Shown one piece after another: positions 9,830-17,526 of a stretch of DNA of 64,000 nucleotides (its first letter is position 1; each line of letters starts with the position of its first letter). Source of the stretch: Halarcobacter bivalviorum. GTDB taxonomy: Bacteria > Campylobacterota > Campylobacteria > Campylobacterales > Arcobacteraceae. Both the position numbers and the translations under genes were made by a program. The notes under the pieces were generated by a model. It saw only the letters and a program-made list of their open reading frames with translations. It made no database searches and had not been told where the DNA came from. Location of the stretch: positions 744,001-808,000 of the forward strand of contig NZ_CP031217.1 of NCBI RefSeq assembly GCF_003346815.1, written 5' to 3'.

Positions 9830-10003
9830 CTAATCATCAGAATTTTTTTTGCCACATCTAGGACAGGGATTTGCTTTATTCATATAACAAGTAAAACAGT
9901 ACATAGTATCACATGTTTTACAAGTAAGTTTGCAGTGTTTGCAGACAAAAACAGGTCTTTTTTCGTTTTTCCACTCTTTTTTCTTGAATAAATTAAAAAA
10001 CAT
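9830..10003 (-). CDS. Small four-CxxC zinc-binding protein
   Basis: This 57-residue protein carries four CxxC pairs in about 30 residues (CKHC, CKTC, CFTC, CPRC), a pattern expected to bind two zinc ions in a zinc-ribbon or RING-like fold. The N-terminus is hydrophobic then basic (MFFNLFKKKEWK). I prefer the start at 10003 because AAGGA lies just upstream; an in-frame ATG at 10054 lacks a clear ribosome binding site. It is divergent from htpG and faces the CIRCE operator, so it might share heat-shock control. The function is unknown. A nucleic-acid or protein interaction role is possible. Confidence 0.7.
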   Translation of the reverse strand: MFFNLFKKKEWKNEKRPVFVCKHCKLTCKTCDTMYCFTCYMNKANPCPRCGKKNSDD

Positions 10004-10079
10004 AGAAATCCTTAATTGTTTATGTACTTTAGTATAAGATTTCAAATAAGTCAATGATTAATATCAATTTAAATTTTGA

Positions 10080-10106
10080 TTAGCACTCAAAATAAAAAAG
10101 TGCTAA
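10080..10106. promoter_or_regulatory. CIRCE operator (HrcA binding site)
   Basis: TTAGCACTC (10080-10088), nine bases, then AAGTGCTAA (10098-10106). This matches the CIRCE consensus TTAGCACTC-N9-GAGTGCTAA with a single mismatch. HrcA binds CIRCE and represses heat-shock genes. The site is 81 bases before the htpG start and 76 bases before the divergent zinc-protein start, so it could act on either or both. Confidence 0.9.
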
Positions 10107-10187
10107 TTTTTATTTAAACTTTAGCTTCCTTTTATAAAGTTGTGATAAAATTCTTCTATAAAAAATTAAAAAATATAGGAGAAATTT

Positions 10188-12101
10188 ATGGCAAAACATC
10201 AATTTCAAACTGAAGTAGGTCAACTACTACATTTAATGACTCACTCTTTATATTCAAATAAAGAGATTTTTATTAGAGAACTTGTATCAAATGCAAGTGA
10301 TGCAATCGATAAATTAAACTATTTAAAATTAACTGATGATAACATGAAAGCAAAATTACCAGAAAATTGGACTGGTGAAATCAATATTGCTTTTGATGAG
10401 ACTGATAAGTCTTTAACAATTGTTGATAATGGTATTGGTATGAATGAAGCAGATTTAATCGCTTCTATTGGTACTATTGCAAAATCAGGTACAAAATCTT
10501 TTGTTGAAGCTTTAACAGGAGATGCAAAAAAAGATTCAAACCTAATTGGACAATTTGGAGTAGGTTTTTATTCTGTATATATGGTAGCTGATAAAGTAGA
10601 TGTTATCTCTAAAAAAGCTGGAGAAGAACAAGCTTATAAATGGTCTTCAGATGGAACAGGAGAGTTTGAAATTATTCCTGTAACAAAAGAGACAAATGGA
10701 ACAGTTATCTATATCAAACTAAAAGATGAAGAAGTAGAAGAGTTTGCTAGTCAATATAGAATTAAAAATATTATTGGTAAATACTCTAATCATATTGCTT
10801 ACCCAATTTACTTAAATTATTCAGAAGAAGTGACAGAAGAGCTTTCAGAAGAAGAGAAAAAAGAGGGTAAAGAACCTAAAAAAACAACTGAAAGAAGACA
10901 TGAGAAAATAAATGAAGCAACAGCTTTATGGACTCAACCAAAATCAAAAGTAAAAGATGAAGAGTATAATGATTTTTATAAATCAATCTCTCATGACTCA
11001 CAAGACCCATTAGCTGTAATTCATACAAAAGCAGAGGGTGTAAGTGAATATACAACATTATTCTATATTCCTAAAACTGCACCAATGGATATGTACAGAG
11101 CAGATTATCAACCAGGTGTAAAACTTTATGTAAAAAGAGTATTTATTACAGATAATGACAAAGAGTTATTACCAACTTATTTAAGATTTGTAAGAGGTAT
11201 TATCGATTCTGAAGATTTACCACTAAATGTTTCAAGAGAAATCTTACAAGAAAATAGAATCTTAGCAAATATCAAACAATCTTCTGTAAAGAAAATTTTA
11301 TCAGAAATCAAAAAACTTTCTAAAGATGAAGAGAAATATAAAGAGTTTATTGCTCAATACAATAGACCACTTAAAGAGGGAGCTTATCAAGATTTTACAA
11401 ATAAAGATAAAATCTTAGAGCTTATTAGATTCAAATCTAGTAAAACTGAAAATGATGAAATGACTTCTTTAGAGAAGTATATTGAAAATGCAGATTCAGA
11501 GCAAAAAGCTATTTATTATATTATTGGTGAAAATGAGAAAGTATTAAGAAATTCTCCATTATTAGAAAGTTATAAGAAAAATGAGATTGAAGTTCTTATC
11601 TTAGATGATAAAGAAATTGATGAAATTGTAACTCCAATGTATGGAGCTTATAAAGAGTGGGAATTTAAAGATATTACTTCTTGTGAAGCTCCAAAAGTAG
11701 AGCAAACAGAAGAAGAGAAAAAAGAAGTTGAAGAAAAATTTGAATCTATTACGAAAAAAATCAAAGATATTTTAGGTGAGGCAGTAAAAGATGTAAAAGT
11801 TACAAATAGACTTTCTGAATCTCCATCTTGTGTTGTAAAAGATGCAGGTGACGCACAAATGGCTCAAATGATGCAAATGATGAGAGCAATGGGACAAGAG
11901 ATGCCAGACTCTGCTCCAATCTTAGAAATCAATCCTGACCATGAGATTGTTAAGAAGCTAAATGGTTGTGCTGATGATAAGATGATTGAAGATGTATCAT
12001 GGGTACTGTTAGACCAAGCGAAACTGTCTGAAGGTATGGAAATTACTGATGCGGTTTCTTTTGCACAGAGACTTTCTAGAATTACTGCAAAAGCATTATA
12101 G
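10188..12101 (+). CDS. htpG: Chaperone protein HtpG (Hsp90)
   Basis: This 637-residue protein is the bacterial Hsp90, an ATP-driven cytoplasmic chaperone dimer. The N-terminal GHKL ATPase shows the ELVSNASDA helix with the catalytic glutamate and Mg-binding asparagine, the DNGIGM loop and the GQFGVGFYS lid. A charged, lysine/glutamate-rich segment follows at about 215-240, then the middle domain with its NVSREILQE segment and a C-terminal dimerisation domain. Length is typical. AGGAG precedes ATG. The CIRCE element upstream implies HrcA repression relieved by heat. A stand-alone relative of its ATPase domain lies 2 kb downstream at 14.1 kb. Confidence 0.98.
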   Translation: MAKHQFQTEVGQLLHLMTHSLYSNKEIFIRELVSNASDAIDKLNYLKLTDDNMKAKLPENWTGEINIAFDETDKSLTIVDNGIGMNEADLIASIGTIAKSGTKSFVEALTGDAKKDSNLIGQFGVGFYSVYMVADKVDVISKKAGEEQAYKWSSDGTGEFEIIPVTKETNGTVIYIKLKDEEVEEFASQYRIKNIIGKYSNHIAYPIYLNYSEEVTEELSEEEKKEGKEPKKTTERRHEKINEATALWTQPKSKVKDEEYNDFYKSISHDSQDPLAVIHTKAEGVSEYTTLFYIPKTAPMDMYRADYQPGVKLYVKRVFITDNDKELLPTYLRFVRGIIDSEDLPLNVSREILQENRILANIKQSSVKKILSEIKKLSKDEEKYKEFIAQYNRPLKEGAYQDFTNKDKILELIRFKSSKTENDEMTSLEKYIENADSEQKAIYYIIGENEKVLRNSPLLESYKKNEIEVLILDDKEIDEIVTPMYGAYKEWEFKDITSCEAPKVEQTEEEKKEVEEKFESITKKIKDILGEAVKDVKVTNRLSESPSCVVKDAGDAQMAQMMQMMRAMGQEMPDSAPILEINPDHEIVKKLNGCADDKMIEDVSWVLLDQAKLSEGMEITDAVSFAQRLSRITAKAL

Positions 12102-12225
12102 AATAATGATTTAGGTTCATCTTCGTCGTCGAAGAGAACCTATCTCTCAGTCATTTACTCCTTGTAAACTCCTTCGAAATAGAACCCCTTCTTCTAGAAT
12201 CTAAACCAAACTCATTATTCTATAT
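12097..12225 (+). ncRNA. Structured intergenic element (candidate ncRNA or small repeat)
   Basis: TATAGAATAATGA (12097-12109, overlapping the htpG stop) and TCATTATTCTATA (12212-12224) are perfect 13-bp inverted repeats enclosing about 100 bases of unusually GC-rich sequence. Inside is a strong hairpin: AGGTTC and TCTTCG pair with CGAAGA and GAACCT around a TCGT loop (12113-12141), with one unpaired A at 12119. TTTAGGTTC (12110-12118) can instead pair with GAATCTAAA (12197-12205), using one G-U pair, which extends the outer stem. The two folds exclude each other. No open reading frame with a ribosome binding site is visible. It could be the htpG 3' end, a regulatory RNA or a miniature mobile repeat. 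Confidence 0.5.
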
Positions 12226-12336
12226 AAGAATTATAAAACAAATCAAAATCTAATTTTAAAACTATACAAAAATTAATCACTAACATAGAAATATAATAAT
12301 AAAATATGATTCAAATTTTTAATAGGATTATTTATT

Positions 12337-13536
12337 ATGTTTAAAAACTTTTTCTTTACTATATTCTTATCTCTGATTTTCGTCTCTTTTTTAGAAGCTT
12401 CAAATGAAAAAATAAATCAACAAATATTTGAACTAAAAACTTCACACGATTATGCTCAAAAAATAAATGATGAAAAAATCACTCTTATCATGGGACAGAT
12501 AATCCAAAAAGAGAATGAGATAAAAGAGTTAGAGAAAGAATTAAAAGAATATGTGAATAAAGAAGATTTAGAAAGAGAAATAAATTATCAGAATAATAGA
12601 ATAGCAGATATAAATTCTCACGTAGATAAGTTGTCAATAAGTGTAACAGTAGTTGGCATTTTAATAACTGTTATTCTTTTATTGTTTACAGGAACATTTT
12701 TTTATGTATCAAATAAAAAGCATCTTGAAAAAGTAGATGAGTGGATAAATAAAAACAAAGATAAAATTCTTGAGCCAATACATAAAGAAGGAAATGATTT
12801 ATTAAGAAATATAGAAGATAAGGCATTAATGTTTTATCAAGATCAATTAAAAGAGTTAAACCTTGATAAAAAGCTAAACGAAAATCAAAAACAAACAGAA
12901 ACAGAAATCTTTAATAAAGTTAATAAGTTATTAGAACATAAAGAAAAAGAAAAATATACTTATAATGATTGGAATTCAAAGTTTCTGGATTATTACTATA
13001 AAGAAAGATATGAAGATGCATTAGAAGCTATTGATAATGCAATTAGTAAATCTAAAAATAATTCAGAATTAGTAACTGCATTAGTTAGAAAGGGTTTTAT
13101 TCTTGGGCAATTGGAGAGAAATAATGATGCAATTGTTATATATAATGAAGTAATAAATAAATTTAAAAATGATGAAGGAGCAGTTATTAAGGAAAAAGTT
13201 CTTGATGCATTGATTAATAAAATAGAAATGAACTTAATTGAGAATAATGAAAATAATGAAGATGATTTATCTCTTTTTCATTACTTATCAAAAGAGAGAA
13301 AAGAAAACTTAATGAAGTATTCAATGTTAAGAATAATTGAGAATGCAAAAAAAATGAATCAAGATATAGAAATCAAAAAATGGAAAAGAGAGTTTAGTGA
13401 TACAAAATTTACAAACTGGTTTTTTGATGAATTAAAAAACTGGATAAATAAATATGAAGATGAAGTAGTTAAAGAGAGGCTTTTAAGATATATAGATATC
13501 TTTGAAAAGCACAATGAAAGTGTAGAGGAAAACTAA
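12337..13536 (+). CDS. Membrane-anchored coiled-coil protein with TPR-like C-terminus
   Basis: This 399-residue protein of unknown function has a signal peptide (about 1-22, ending FLEAS) and a long coiled coil (about 45-100, rich in lysine and glutamate). A membrane helix follows at about 105-127, and then a large cytoplasmic part. Residues around 215-275 contain two helical-hairpin repeats of TPR type (YKERYEDALEAIDNAI and LERNNDAIVIYNEVI). The coiled coil is predicted in the periplasm and the TPR region inside. It stands alone between the structured element and a convergent gene. A scaffold or sensing role is possible but unproven. Confidence 0.75.
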   Translation: MFKNFFFTIFLSLIFVSFLEASNEKINQQIFELKTSHDYAQKINDEKITLIMGQIIQKENEIKELEKELKEYVNKEDLEREINYQNNRIADINSHVDKLSISVTVVGILITVILLLFTGTFFYVSNKKHLEKVDEWINKNKDKILEPIHKEGNDLLRNIEDKALMFYQDQLKELNLDKKLNENQKQTETEIFNKVNKLLEHKEKEKYTYNDWNSKFLDYYYKERYEDALEAIDNAISKSKNNSELVTALVRKGFILGQLERNNDAIVIYNEVINKFKNDEGAVIKEKVLDALINKIEMNLIENNENNEDDLSLFHYLSKERKENLMKYSMLRIIENAKKMNQDIEIKKWKREFSDTKFTNWFFDELKNWINKYEDEVVKERLLRYIDIFEKHNESVEEN

Positions 13537-13552
13537 TCTTAGATTAGTTTTC
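13528..13552. terminator. Bidirectional terminator
   Basis: GAAAACTAA (13528-13536) and TTAGTTTTC (13544-13552) pair around TCTTAGA; counting the inner bases, the palindrome extends to 12 bp per arm. It lies exactly between two convergent stop codons and offers T-rich 3' sides in both directions. Confidence 0.65.
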
Positions 13553-13882
13553 TAAAGTATCCTCATCTTCTGATTCAACTTCTAAAGTTTCCTCTTCTTC
13601 TTTCTCAGGTCTTTTTTCTGCTCTTGCAAGTATCTCTAAGTAAAAAGTTTCAGCTTCAGATTTAGCTGCTTCATCAATAGATTTTGTGATATCTGCAAAC
13701 TCTATTACTTTAGGTTCATCATCACCTATTGCAAATTTACAATCGAAAAACCAAAAATCTTTATCTTCTGGTAGTGTTTTTCTTTTTTCTCTTTTGATAT
13801 ATTTTCTTACTTCATATTTAATAGAATCTACAACTCTATCAGGGTGTTTGTTTTCTTGCTTTAGTTTAAAAGTCTTTTTCAA
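13544..13882 (-). CDS. DUF6172-like conserved protein
   Basis: This 112-residue protein begins MKKTFKLKQ and contains a VVDSIKYEVRKYIKREKRK helix followed by DFWFFDCKFA, a pattern I associate with the uncharacterised DUF6172 family. The last 25 residues are almost entirely acidic (EEEE and EDEDTLE), so the tail is probably disordered. No signal peptide or membrane helix is present. It converges on the coiled-coil/TPR gene with seven bases between stop codons. The function is unknown. The basic middle and acidic tail might suit binding to nucleic acid or a basic partner. Confidence 0.75.
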   Translation of the reverse strand: MKKTFKLKQENKHPDRVVDSIKYEVRKYIKREKRKTLPEDKDFWFFDCKFAIGDDEPKVIEFADITKSIDEAAKSEAETFYLEILARAEKRPEKEEEETLEVESEDEDTLEN

Positions 13883-14098
13883 TATTTACCTTTGATTTTA
13901 TGTTTTTGCAATTGTATCTAAGTTTTTAGAAGATAGAAATATTTTTGGAAGAAGATTTGGAAATTAAGTAGATATAAACTCTAAATATAATTATGACATT
14001 TTAGGTTTAAAATATTCTTTCAAATAATTTTACCTTATATAAATAATTATTTAAAAAATAAGTTTGGTTAATATTACATTTTAATTTTGGAGTATAAA

Positions 14099-14719
14099 AT
14101 GAATGATTATAAAAACAAAGAACAAATAAAAGAGTATTTAGCTTTATTAGAAAAAAAGGGTTTTGAAGCAAAACTATTTTTAAAAGAGTTACTTTTAAAT
14201 GCAAACAATGCTTTACAAATAAAACAAAACTGTGAAGACAAAGAAGTAGACTTTGAAGCTATGATGGAAGTATATTTTGAGCCAAGCGATAGTTCTATAA
14301 CTATTGTTGACAATGGTATTGGTATGAGTAAAGAGGAGTTAAACTCTTTTGTAAATGAAAGCTCATATAAAAAAGTAGAAAAAGTACTTAGTGATAACTC
14401 TTTACTTGAAAAAGAGCTTGGTTTATATTTTATTTTTGCTTTAGCACAAAAAATAAGTATTATCTCAAAAAAACACAAAGAAGATACAGCACACAAATTT
14501 ATCTCAGACCTGAATAGTTTTGATATTGCTCCTTGTATAAATGAAGATTATTCAGGAACTGTTATTTATATCAAGTTAAAAGATGAGTTTGCAAAAGAGT
14601 TTACAAATAAAGAGAACTTAATCTCATATCTAAATGACTTAAAAGAGTCTATTTCTTTTGATTTGTTCTTAAGTTATTATGATGAAAACTTTCAAGAGAA
14701 AGTAGAAAAAATTAACTAA
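14099..14719 (+). CDS. Stand-alone HtpG-like GHKL ATPase-domain protein
   Basis: This 206-residue protein aligns with only the N-terminal domain of HtpG. FLKELLLNANNAL corresponds to FIRELVSNASDAI, ITIVDNGIGM to LTIVDNGIGM, KISIISKK to KVDVISKK, and GTVIYIKLKDEFAKEF to the same strand of HtpG. It ends where the HtpG charged linker begins, so the middle and dimerisation domains are absent. The ATP-lid glycines (GQFGVGFYS in HtpG) are replaced by ELGLYFIF, so hydrolysis is doubtful although the catalytic glutamate and DNGIGM remain. I choose the ATG at 14099 because GGAG lies six bases upstream; an in-frame TTG at 14087 is less likely. It could regulate or imitate Hsp90. Confidence 0.8.
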   Translation: MNDYKNKEQIKEYLALLEKKGFEAKLFLKELLLNANNALQIKQNCEDKEVDFEAMMEVYFEPSDSSITIVDNGIGMSKEELNSFVNESSYKKVEKVLSDNSLLEKELGLYFIFALAQKISIISKKHKEDTAHKFISDLNSFDIAPCINEDYSGTVIYIKLKDEFAKEFTNKENLISYLNDLKESISFDLFLSYYDENFQEKVEKIN

Positions 14720-14755
14720 CAAATAATATTTTAGGCTACCTTTATAAAACTCAGA

Positions 14756-14787
14756 TATAATACTTAGTAATACTATTTGGTATTACT
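14756..14787 (+). promoter_or_regulatory. Promoter and operator of the TSUP gene
   Basis: A TATAAT hexamer (14756-14761) is followed at once by a perfect inverted repeat, AGTAATAC (14766-14773) and GTATTACT (14780-14787), with six bases between. The repeat would cover the transcription start, a typical place for a repressor. The nearby LysR protein is one candidate regulator. Confidence 0.55.
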
Positions 14788-14818
14788 CATAGTTATATGT
14801 AATATTAAAGGTAGTCAT

Positions 14819-15562
14819 ATGGAAACAGATTTTTTAATCGTTTTTACACTTGTTATTCTTATCTCTTCATTTATACATGGAAGTATAGGTTTTGGTCTTG
14901 GTCTTATCTCAACTCCAGTAGTTGCACTTTTTACAGATATTCAAACAACAATCACATACATAATAATCCCTACAATGATAGTAAATCTTGTAAGCATTCT
15001 AAGCGAGGGTAAGTTTTTTGAAGCTTTACGGAAGTTTTGGCTTATTATTTTGCTTATGGTTATAGGAAGTGTAATTGGAACATATATCTTGGTTTACTAC
15101 AACTCTGAGTATTTTAAACTTATACTTGCATTTATAATTTTCTTTTATCTTTTCCAGTCATTAGTAAACTTGCGAGCTAGTTTTATAGCAGATTATCCTA
15201 AGTCTTCAACTTATGGATTGGGACTTGTAGGAGGAGTTGTATCAGGGCTTACAAATGTTGTTGCACCTCTTACTATCATGTATACTTTAGAGTTAAAGTA
15301 TTCAAAAAAAGATACAATTCAACTATCAAATTTATGTTTTCTTTTTACAAAAGTAGGGCAAGTTGCTACTTTTGTTTATTTTGGAGAGTTTAGTTCACAA
15401 GCAGTACAAATATCATTTGCAAGTATGTTTATAGTCGCTATTGGACTTTATTTTGGTATTAAAATAAAGAAAAAAATAGATGCAAAATTTTATGCAAAGA
15501 TATTAAAAGTTTTACTATTTATTATTGCTTGGGTTTTAGTTTTTCAAACAGTTGAGTTTTAA
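14819..15562 (+). CDS. TSUP family membrane exporter (TauE/SafE type)
   Basis: This 247-residue protein is a polytopic membrane protein of the TauE/SafE (TSUP) family, whose members move sulfite, sulfoacetate or related anions. It has about eight hydrophobic helices, with the family's GSIGFGLGLISTPVVAL motif near residue 20 and a related half-repeat, GLVGGVVSGLTNVVAPL, near residue 125. The start at 14819 has AAAGG seven bases upstream; an in-frame TTG at 14777 is inside the inverted repeat and unlikely. A LysR gene follows after nine bases. The substrate is unknown. Confidence 0.9.
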   Translation: METDFLIVFTLVILISSFIHGSIGFGLGLISTPVVALFTDIQTTITYIIIPTMIVNLVSILSEGKFFEALRKFWLIILLMVIGSVIGTYILVYYNSEYFKLILAFIIFFYLFQSLVNLRASFIADYPKSSTYGLGLVGGVVSGLTNVVAPLTIMYTLELKYSKKDTIQLSNLCFLFTKVGQVATFVYFGEFSSQAVQISFASMFIVAIGLYFGIKIKKKIDAKFYAKILKVLLFIIAWVLVFQTVEF

Positions 15563-15571
15563 AGGTACAAA

Positions 15572-16390
15572 ATGGATTCAAATTTATTAAAAGTTTTTAT
15601 AGCAGTTGCAAATACAAACTCTATTTCTCAAGCTGCAAAAGAGTTAGAGTTTACTCAATCAAATGTAACTCTTAGAATTAAACAGTTAGAAAAAAATGTA
15701 GGTTACTCTTTGTTTCATAGAACAAACAGGGGTGTTATTCTTACAAATGAAGGGGAAAAACTTTTCCCTTTTGCTATTGAGATTATAAAAAAAGTTGAAG
15801 AAGCTAAGGTTCAAATGAGAAACTTAGACTACCAAGAAGTACTTAAAATAGGTGCAACTCAAACTTTTACTACAAGTAGCTTGATGCCTTTTTTAGAAAA
15901 ATTAAATAGTGACTTTAAGCAGATGAAATTAGAATTTACAGTTGATAGTAGTCTAAATTTGATAGATAAACTCTTAGACTATAAACTAGATATAGCTTTT
16001 GTAAATGGAAATCCTCATCATAAAGATTTAGAGATTTTAAATATCTTTGAAGAGAAGATGGTTTTAGTAGAGCCTTTGACTAAAGAGCCTCAAAAGACTT
16101 GTTTTGTATTTAAAAAATCATGTGCAAACTGTGCTACTTTAGAAACTTATATTAAAAATACAAGAGATGAAAGCTACAAAACAGTTGAGCTAGAAAACTT
16201 TGAATTAATCTTAGGTTGTATAAAAGCAGGTTTCGGAATAGGTTTATTATCTCCTAAAATTATTGAAAAATTTGGATATACAAATAAAGTTAAAACAACT
16301 GAAATAGAAAATTATCTTGATACTCATTTGATTTGTAGAAAAGATTATATTCCTATAATCCATGAATATTTAAAGAAAATGAGTTTATAA
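15572..16390 (+). CDS. LysR family transcriptional regulator
   Basis: This 272-residue protein has the LysR N-terminal winged helix-turn-helix (about residues 1-60, with NTNSISQAAKELEFTQSNVT and RIKQLEKNVG) and a C-terminal periplasmic-binding-like effector domain from about 85. The effector domain contains an SCANCATLE segment with a CxxC pair that might be redox-sensitive or metal-binding, which is speculation. The gene is nine bases behind the TSUP exporter on the same strand and 175 bases before a TAXI-TRAP operon. Both flanking transport units have inverted repeats in their promoters, so it probably controls one or both. Confidence 0.93.
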   Translation: MDSNLLKVFIAVANTNSISQAAKELEFTQSNVTLRIKQLEKNVGYSLFHRTNRGVILTNEGEKLFPFAIEIIKKVEEAKVQMRNLDYQEVLKIGATQTFTTSSLMPFLEKLNSDFKQMKLEFTVDSSLNLIDKLLDYKLDIAFVNGNPHHKDLEILNIFEEKMVLVEPLTKEPQKTCFVFKKSCANCATLETYIKNTRDESYKTVELENFELILGCIKAGFGIGLLSPKIIEKFGYTNKVKTTEIENYLDTHLICRKDYIPIIHEYLKKMSL

Positions 16391-16486
16391 AATAATGTAA
16401 AAATTATTTGTATAATCGCGTCAAAATAGTCAAAATAATTTTCATATAATAAATATACAACTTTATTGACAAAATGTAACTTTTAC

Positions 16487-16536
16487 TTCCTGAAAATAGG
16501 AAATTCCAAGCTAGTTTAAAATTTTCTTGTTATAAT
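16487..16536 (+). promoter_or_regulatory. Promoter and inverted repeat before the TAXI-TRAP operon
   Basis: TTCCT (16487-16491) and AGGAA (16498-16502) form an inverted repeat with six bases between, as in LysR-type sites. An extended -10 element, TGTTATAAT, ends at 16536, so the repeat centre is about 48 bases before the expected start. This is an activator position. A tandem repeat of GTCAAAATA lies further upstream at 16420-16437. Confidence 0.55.
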
Positions 16537-16564
16537 CTTTGACATTTTATGCTAGGGAGAAAAC

Positions 16565-17515
16565 ATGAAATTAACAAAACTACTATCAATTGCAGCTATA
16601 TGTGCTGTAGCAATAAATGCAAATGCAAGCGAAAGATTAACTTTAAAAGCAGCAAAATCTTCAACTTCTTATTATCAAATGGCAGTACAAATTGGAGAAA
16701 ATGTTAGTAAAATTACAAATAAAGAATTAAGTCTTACTATAGAAGAGAGTCAAGGTTCTGTACAAAATGTAAAAGAGCTAAGAAAAAGAAGTGGAAATTA
16801 TGTTTTTACAACACCACCAGTTTTACTTAAACTAGCTAAATCAAAAGAGGCTATGTTTAAAAATGATAACCCTGCTGATTATGAAAAAGCAAGAGCTCTT
16901 TTTCCTATTCCATATTTAACTATGCATATGGTTGTAAAAGCTGATTCAGGAATAAAGAGTTTTGAGGATTTAAAAGGGAAATCTTTACTTATTGGTAAAG
17001 GAAGTTATGGGGCAAGAGAAGCTAAAAAATATATTGAACTATTTGGTTTACAAGATGATGTGAAGCTTATTGGAGCTGAATTATCTGGTGCAGTATCTGC
17101 ACTTAAAAATGGTCAAATAGATGGTTTTGCAACTTCTAGTTCTTATCCTGCACCAAATGTTATTGAAGCAGGAGCAAGTACAAAAATCAAACTTCTTTCT
17201 ATGAGTGATGAACAAATTGCACTTACAAAAAGAGATAAGATAGTTATTCCTGCTGGAACATATTCAGGTGTTGAAGAAGATACTTCAACTACTACTTTAC
17301 CTGTTGGTGTTTATACAACTACAAAAATGAGTGAAGAGACAGCATACAAACTTACAAAAGCATTTTGGGAATCAAAACCAGCTTTAGAAAAACAAAACTC
17401 TTGGTGGAAAGCTATTCAGTTTGAAAACTTAGAGATGTTTAATACAAAGCTTCATAAAGGTGCCTTAAAATACTACAACGAAGTTAATGCAACTATTCCT
17501 GAGAGATTAAAATAA
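16565..17515 (+). CDS. TAXI family TRAP transporter solute-binding protein
   Basis: This 316-residue periplasmic binding protein of the TAXI class delivers its ligand to a TRAP permease. A signal peptide covers about 1-22 (ending INANA). Family hallmarks are TLKAAKSSTSYYQMAVQIGE at the start of the mature protein, and the KGKSLLIGKGSYGAREA and ALKNGQIDGFATSSSYPAP blocks. The permease gene follows after 11 bases. The ligand is unknown; for TAXI proteins glutamate and other carboxylates are reported. The preceding LysR gene and a promoter inverted repeat suggest ligand-dependent control. Confidence 0.94.
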   Translation: MKLTKLLSIAAICAVAINANASERLTLKAAKSSTSYYQMAVQIGENVSKITNKELSLTIEESQGSVQNVKELRKRSGNYVFTTPPVLLKLAKSKEAMFKNDNPADYEKARALFPIPYLTMHMVVKADSGIKSFEDLKGKSLLIGKGSYGAREAKKYIELFGLQDDVKLIGAELSGAVSALKNGQIDGFATSSSYPAPNVIEAGASTKIKLLSMSDEQIALTKRDKIVIPAGTYSGVEEDTSTTTLPVGVYTTTKMSEETAYKLTKAFWESKPALEKQNSWWKAIQFENLEMFNTKLHKGALKYYNEVNATIPERLK

Positions 17516-17526
17516 GAGTTTAATCT

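Noticed and set aside
9774-9830. A-rich and T-rich stretches before ciaB as a terminator hairpin.
   Set aside because: The apparent stem is only A/T runs around the ciaB ribosome binding site and has no GC core.
14107-14496. A 129-codon minus-strand frame opposite the HtpG-like gene.
   Set aside because: It is serine- and phenylalanine-rich with no ribosome binding site, and the plus-strand frame shows clear homology to HtpG.
14099-14719. The HtpG-like gene as a plain pseudogene fragment of htpG.
   Set aside because: It has its own start and ribosome binding site, no internal stops, and divergence spread along the whole domain with key motifs kept. Decay cannot be fully excluded.
14736-14814. 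CTACCTTT (14736-14743) and AAAGGTAG (14807-14814) are perfect inverted repeats around the TSUP promoter.
   Set aside because: The first arm lies upstream of the -10 element, so it would not be in the transcript, and the 63-base spacing suits no simple operator. Probably chance in AT-rich DNA plus the ribosome binding site.
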